NCBI RefSeq assembly: GCF_007676705.1
Contig: NZ_VEBF01000001.1
Location: 1,054,001 to 1,118,000 of the forward strand
DNA: 64,000 nucleotides
Origin: Paenibacillus xylanexedens
GTDB taxonomy: Bacteria > Bacillota > Bacilli > Paenibacillales > Paenibacillaceae
Direction of reading: 5' to 3'
Shown here one piece after another: positions 59,898 through 64,000 of the stretch (position 1 is its first letter; each line of letters opens with the position of its first letter). A model generated the notes under the pieces. The model did not search any database. It was not told the DNA's origin and saw only the letters and a program-made list of their open reading frames with translations. Made by a program: the position numbers and the translations under genes.

Positions 59898-62800
59898 TTA
59901 TTTAATCTTGACCGTGCCTTCACCCAACATCTTCTCCATATCGGAGAACAAGGTTGGTGATGGCTTAATCCGATAGGCATCACTCAAGGCAAGTAACTTC
60001 TGTTGCTGCTCATAGAAGAGAACCGTCGCCACAGGCCCGGGATGCTCCTGAAGCAGCTGCTTCAGTCGTGCCAGAAGCTCAGGCTTCTCTGCATGCGGCG
60101 CAATCTTCACGAACACCCGCTGCTCCACCGCCCGCGGTCCGCGGCCCTGCTCCGGGCTGCCAGCCGTCTCTGCGGCACTATCGGCCCGGGACTCTGCCGC
60201 CGTGGCTGCGCCCATACCCGCCGCATCGCTGCGCGTCGCTGCTGGGCCTTGGCTTCCGCTGCCATGCGCAGCCGAAGCACCTACGCCTGCGCTGCTCTGC
60301 TGCGCTTGGGCTCCTGCGCCCGCTGGCCGCCGCGGCGAAGCCGCCTGCGCCGGGCGCGAAGAGCTGCCGCTGCCGGGCTTGCCGCGCCGGTCACGGCTGC
60401 GCAGCTGCTGCTCCAGTGCCGCCGGTGACAGCGGCGCCACCTCCTCAGCCAGCAGCTTAAACCCTTCGTCCTGCTGCTGCACTTTGGCACGCACGACGAG
60501 CAGTTCACCTTTCCCGACATGCTGCTGGCTACGCCGCCATACCTCAGGAAAGAGAACCACTTCGCAGCGTTCAATCTGGTCTTCCAGCTCCATGAACGCC
60601 ATGGCTTTGCCCTGTTTCGTCGTAATCGACTTCACAGACACAACCATTCCCGCGGCCACCGTCATCGTGTCGTCAGCCGCCTCGGTCAGCTCCATGATCC
60701 GGTCAGCCCCACTCGATTCCAGCACATCTTCATAGTCATCCAGCGGATGACCGGAAAGATACAAGCCTAACAACTCACGCTCTAGCTCCAGTTGCTGACC
60801 TGAGGAATAAGGAGGAATTTCCGGGTATTCGATCTCCCAGTTCGGCGTCTCAACGAAGTCGAACAATTGAATCTGCAGATCCTCACGTTCCTTGCGCCAT
60901 TTCAGCGCCGCCTCCACCGTCTCATCCAGCATCGCGAGCAATTGTGCCCGGTGCCCAGGCAAGGTGTCAAAAGCTCCTGCCTGGATCAGCGATTCAATCA
61001 CACGTTTGTTACACACGCGCAGATCGACGCGACGACAAAAATCGAGCAAACTGTCGAATGGTCTCTCCTGTCTTACGATCATGATGCTTTCCATCGCCTG
61101 GGTACCGACATTTTTCACAGCAGCCAGACCGAAACGTATCGCACCAGATAATTTTGCCTCATCCGGATTCTCATCAGACATGGCAACAGTCTTCTCCACA
61201 GTGGACAATTCACCATGCTCCGCTTGCGAAGAAGAAGTAGAAGAAGTAGAAGCCTCTCGTACCTGATCATCACCATTTTCCGTTGAAGCAGCCGTCACCA
61301 ATCCCGGTCCCTTCCGGTTGTCGGATGCCTCAGGCATGGATGCCGATGCTTGCCACTCATATCCGCCATCTTCCTCATCCGGTCCCGGCCCCGGGTCATC
61401 TGGCAAAGGTGCTTCACCATACTCGGCCTGTCCCGAATAACCATCTTCCTCATGGTCGGAATGCTCCCCAAAGGAACTCCCGTTGCCGGTGGGCACAAAG
61501 ACAGGCGTAAACAGAATACCGCTCTCATTCACATCCGGTGGGAGTACCTCCATATTCATACGACGGCATTCCACCACGTACTCGGCCACTTTACGATGAC
61601 TGCCCATTACGGCTGTTAACATCGATGCCATAAAATGAACAGGATAATGTGCCTTCAGATAAGCCGTCTGGAACGCGAGTACGCCGTACGCCGCAGCATG
61701 GGCACGCGGGAAGCCATAGTTGGCAAACTTGACGATCATATCATAGACCAGATCTGCCTCTTCTTCGCTATACCCTTGTTTCAGACTGCCCTGTACAAAG
61801 TGTCCACGCTCCAGATCCAGTACTTCCCGTTTCTTCTTGGAGACCGCTCTACGAAGCAAATCCGCTTCACCCAGCGAGAAACCAGCCATCCGTGAAGCAA
61901 TCTGCATAATCTGCTCCTGATACACAATGATGCCATACGTATCTTTCAGAATGGGCTCCAGATCCACGTGCGGGTAATCCACTTCGATCTGTCCATGCTT
62001 GCCCTGAATGTATTTAGATATGAACTCCATCGGACCTGGACGATACAAGGCCAATACGGAGATCACATCTTCAAATACGCTGGGCCTCATTTCTTTCAGC
62101 ACCCGGCGCACCCCGGCAGATTCCAGTTGGAATATGCCCATCGTGTCCCCTCGCCCAAGCATCTCATACGTTAACGCATCATCATCCGGGATAAGACGGA
62201 AATCCGGAATTTCTCCATGTTCCCCAATCCAGCGTAGACAACGCTCAATGATCGAGAGGGTACGCAGACCAAGGAAATCCATCTTAAGCAAACCAATCGA
62301 CTCCAGGTTTTCCATGGAATACTGGGTTAACGCTGTCCCTTCACTGCCCTCCTGTAGCGGCACTGCATCGGTTAGTGGATCACGGGAGATGACCACTCCC
62401 GCCGCATGCGTCGAAGCATGACGTGGCATGCCTTCGACCTTCATGGCCATATCCAGCAGCTCACGAGTCTTTGGCTTGGTTTCATATAGCGCCTTCAGTT
62501 CAGGTGTAGCCTCCATGGCCCGTTCTATGTTAATGCCGAGCTGCGCTGGAATCAGCTTCGCAGCCTTGTCCACTTCGCCGTAAGGCACATTCAGGGCCCG
62601 TCCGACATCCCGTACGGCTGCCCGGGCAGCCATCGTTCCAAACGTGATGATCTGAGCGACATGGGCTTTGCCATATTTATGCGCTACATAATCAATGACC
62701 TCATCCCGCCGCTCATCACTGAAGTCAATATCAATATCCGGCATGGAGATCCGCTCGGGATTCAAGAACCGCTCGAAGAGCAGGTTGTATTTCATCGGAT

Positions 62801-63950
62801 CAACATCGGTGATATGCAACGTGTATGCTACCAGACTACCTGCTGAGGAGCCCCGGCCTGGTCCAGTAACAATGCCTTGCTTATGCGCATAGGCGATAAA
62901 ATCCCAGACAATCAGGAAATAATCCGAGAATCCCATGCTGTCGATTACACCCAGCTCATACGCCAATCGTTGTTCGAGTTCGGATCGAAGCTCCGCGTCT
63001 GTCCAACGTGTGGACTGCGCATAACGCTCCTCCATTCCTTCTTCGCACAGTTGACGCAGGTACGCCGAAGGGCTGAGTCCATCGGGGAGTGGTCTGTATT
63101 CAGGCAAAATCGATTTGCCGAATTCCAGCTCCAATTCACAAGATTCCGCAATGCGGACGGTGTTGGCCAGAGCCTCGGGCACATGAGGAAACAAACGAGC
63201 CATCTCTTCTTCACTTTTCAGATAGAGCTGATTGGTTCCAATCCGAAGCCGTGTCTCGTCATCTACGGTCTTGCCTGTTCCGATACAGATCAATACATCC
63301 TGAAGCTCCGCGTCCTCTTCGGACAGGTAATGCGCATCATTGGTGGCTACAAGCGGAATCTCAAGCTCGGCAGCCAGACGAATAAGCTGAGGATTTACCC
63401 TTTTTTGCTCCGAAAGCCCGTGATCCTGAAGTTCCAGATAGAAGTCGTCACCAAAGATATTTTTGTAGCGTAACGCCGCACGTCTCGCCTCTTCTTCTCG
63501 TCCATGCAGTAAATGTTGTGGTACTTCACCACCAAGACACGCACTTAGACAGATAATGCCTTCGTGATGGGCAGCCAGACTTTCCATATCTACACGTGGT
63601 TTGTAATGAAAACCTTCGAGATGTCCAATCGAGCACAATTTCATCAGATTCCGGTAACCCGTCATATTTTTGGCCAGTAAAATCAAATGATGAATCGGCT
63701 GATCCTTGCGGCTTCCCCGCTCTTTGCGGGACCCTGCAGTCATGTATGCCTCGCAACCTATAATCGGCTTGATGCCTCGTTCAACGCAGGCTTTATAGAA
63801 AGGAATAGCACCATACATCACGCCATGGTCGGTCAGCGCCAGTGTTGTCATTCCAAGATCTGCAGCCTTACCCACGAGATCCGGAATACGCGCAGCGCCG
63901 TCCAGCAAACTGTATTCGCTGTGAACGTGCAAATGCACAAAAGAACTCAT
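59898..63950 (-). CDS. dnaE: DNA polymerase III subunit alpha (DnaE)
   Basis: 1350 residues; the error-prone-type replicative polymerase that in Bacillus extends primers at the fork. PHP domain at the start (FVHLHVHSEYSLLDGA, LTDHGVMYG), catalytic Asp motif PDIDIDF (about residue 405), FANYGFPRAHAAAYG (about 748), then helix-hairpin-helix and OB-fold regions. Two low-complexity segments are unusual: about 813-933 (acidic, PDDPGPGPDEED, STSSTSSSQ) between VNESGI and AIRFGLAAVKNVG, and about 1183-1275 (Ala/Gly/Ser/Arg-rich) before the C-terminal domain. Standard DnaE proteins are about 1115-1180 residues. The ATG at 63950 follows AAAGGAAG; 63986 is an alternative. Confidence 0.95.
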   Translation of the reverse strand: MSSFVHLHVHSEYSLLDGAARIPDLVGKAADLGMTTLALTDHGVMYGAIPFYKACVERGIKPIIGCEAYMTAGSRKERGSRKDQPIHHLILLAKNMTGYRNLMKLCSIGHLEGFHYKPRVDMESLAAHHEGIICLSACLGGEVPQHLLHGREEEARRAALRYKNIFGDDFYLELQDHGLSEQKRVNPQLIRLAAELEIPLVATNDAHYLSEEDAELQDVLICIGTGKTVDDETRLRIGTNQLYLKSEEEMARLFPHVPEALANTVRIAESCELELEFGKSILPEYRPLPDGLSPSAYLRQLCEEGMEERYAQSTRWTDAELRSELEQRLAYELGVIDSMGFSDYFLIVWDFIAYAHKQGIVTGPGRGSSAGSLVAYTLHITDVDPMKYNLLFERFLNPERISMPDIDIDFSDERRDEVIDYVAHKYGKAHVAQIITFGTMAARAAVRDVGRALNVPYGEVDKAAKLIPAQLGINIERAMEATPELKALYETKPKTRELLDMAMKVEGMPRHASTHAAGVVISRDPLTDAVPLQEGSEGTALTQYSMENLESIGLLKMDFLGLRTLSIIERCLRWIGEHGEIPDFRLIPDDDALTYEMLGRGDTMGIFQLESAGVRRVLKEMRPSVFEDVISVLALYRPGPMEFISKYIQGKHGQIEVDYPHVDLEPILKDTYGIIVYQEQIMQIASRMAGFSLGEADLLRRAVSKKKREVLDLERGHFVQGSLKQGYSEEEADLVYDMIVKFANYGFPRAHAAAYGVLAFQTAYLKAHYPVHFMASMLTAVMGSHRKVAEYVVECRRMNMEVLPPDVNESGILFTPVFVPTGNGSSFGEHSDHEEDGYSGQAEYGEAPLPDDPGPGPDEEDGGYEWQASASMPEASDNRKGPGLVTAASTENGDDQVREASTSSTSSSQAEHGELSTVEKTVAMSDENPDEAKLSGAIRFGLAAVKNVGTQAMESIMIVRQERPFDSLLDFCRRVDLRVCNKRVIESLIQAGAFDTLPGHRAQLLAMLDETVEAALKWRKEREDLQIQLFDFVETPNWEIEYPEIPPYSSGQQLELERELLGLYLSGHPLDDYEDVLESSGADRIMELTEAADDTMTVAAGMVVSVKSITTKQGKAMAFMELEDQIERCEVVLFPEVWRRSQQHVGKGELLVVRAKVQQQDEGFKLLAEEVAPLSPAALEQQLRSRDRRGKPGSGSSSRPAQAASPRRPAGAGAQAQQSSAGVGASAAHGSGSQGPAATRSDAAGMGAATAAESRADSAAETAGSPEQGRGPRAVEQRVFVKIAPHAEKPELLARLKQLLQEHPGPVATVLFYEQQQKLLALSDAYRIKPSPTLFSDMEKMLGEGTVKIK

Positions 63951-64000
63951 GTTTTTTCTTCCTTTCGCCGCAGATAGTCGCAGCATCGATCTTCTGATCC

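Noticed and set aside
60003..60735. Overlapping plus-strand frames rich in Ala, Arg and Cys
   Set aside because: They arise from the G/C-rich linker of dnaE; no start signals and no conserved motif.

Overview
The window looks like chromosomal DNA of a Paenibacillus-type, endospore-forming Firmicute. Evidence: strong AAGGAGG-like ribosome binding sites with some GTG and TTG starts, an alpha/beta-type small acid-soluble spore protein, YtaF, YtvI and FxsA homologues, CcpA- and Fur-type operators, and a core block with the gene content of the Bacillus dnaE-accDA-pyk-ytvI-fxsA-citZ-icd-mdh-phoPR-polA-mutM-ytaF-coaE-nrdR neighbourhood. No prophage, insertion sequence or CRISPR array was seen.

Left part (1-31.3 kb, accessory): a partial J-domain protein; a MerR regulator divergent from an SDR and a zinc alcohol dehydrogenase, with a decayed oxalate-decarboxylase fragment between them; a methyltransferase; the fruR-fruK-fruA operon; a flavoprotein; a DUF896 protein; a 5.2-kb gene for a collagen-like protein of about 500 Gly-X-Y triplets; a TetR/epimerase pair; an iron-siderophore unit (AraC-binding-protein fusion, lipoprotein, FhuF-like reductase) with two Fur boxes; a MarR-nitroreductase-monooxygenase unit behind three exact-period 15-bp repeats; an alcohol dehydrogenase beside a MalT/LuxR-type regulator broken by an 11-bp tandem duplication; a berberine-bridge-type oxidoreductase; and a hydrolase-MarR pair.

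Right part (31.5-64 kb, mostly core): tRNA-Ala, nrdR, a SASP gene, a lytic transglycosylase, coaE, ytaF, mutM, polA, phoU, pstB, a cytosolic CBS-chemoreceptor protein, phoP, phoR, a cupin, an SDR, a membrane diguanylate cyclase, mdh-icd-citZ, ytvI, fxsA, a thioesterase, pyk, accA-accD, a PgpA-like protein and dnaE. Three promoters (phoP, the CBS-receptor gene, pstB) carry Pho boxes in the same 11-bp register, so this stretch is a small Pho regulon that contains an uncharacterised receptor-like protein. Two differences from the Bacillus layout stand out: phoR lies upstream of phoP, and pfkA is absent between accA and pyk.

The most unusual items are the giant collagen-like protein with a lysine-rich N-terminus and a possible TetR operator upstream, the Pho-controlled CBS-receptor, the 11-bp duplication that toggles the frame of the MalT-like regulator, the 15-bp operator array, and two low-complexity insertions in DnaE.
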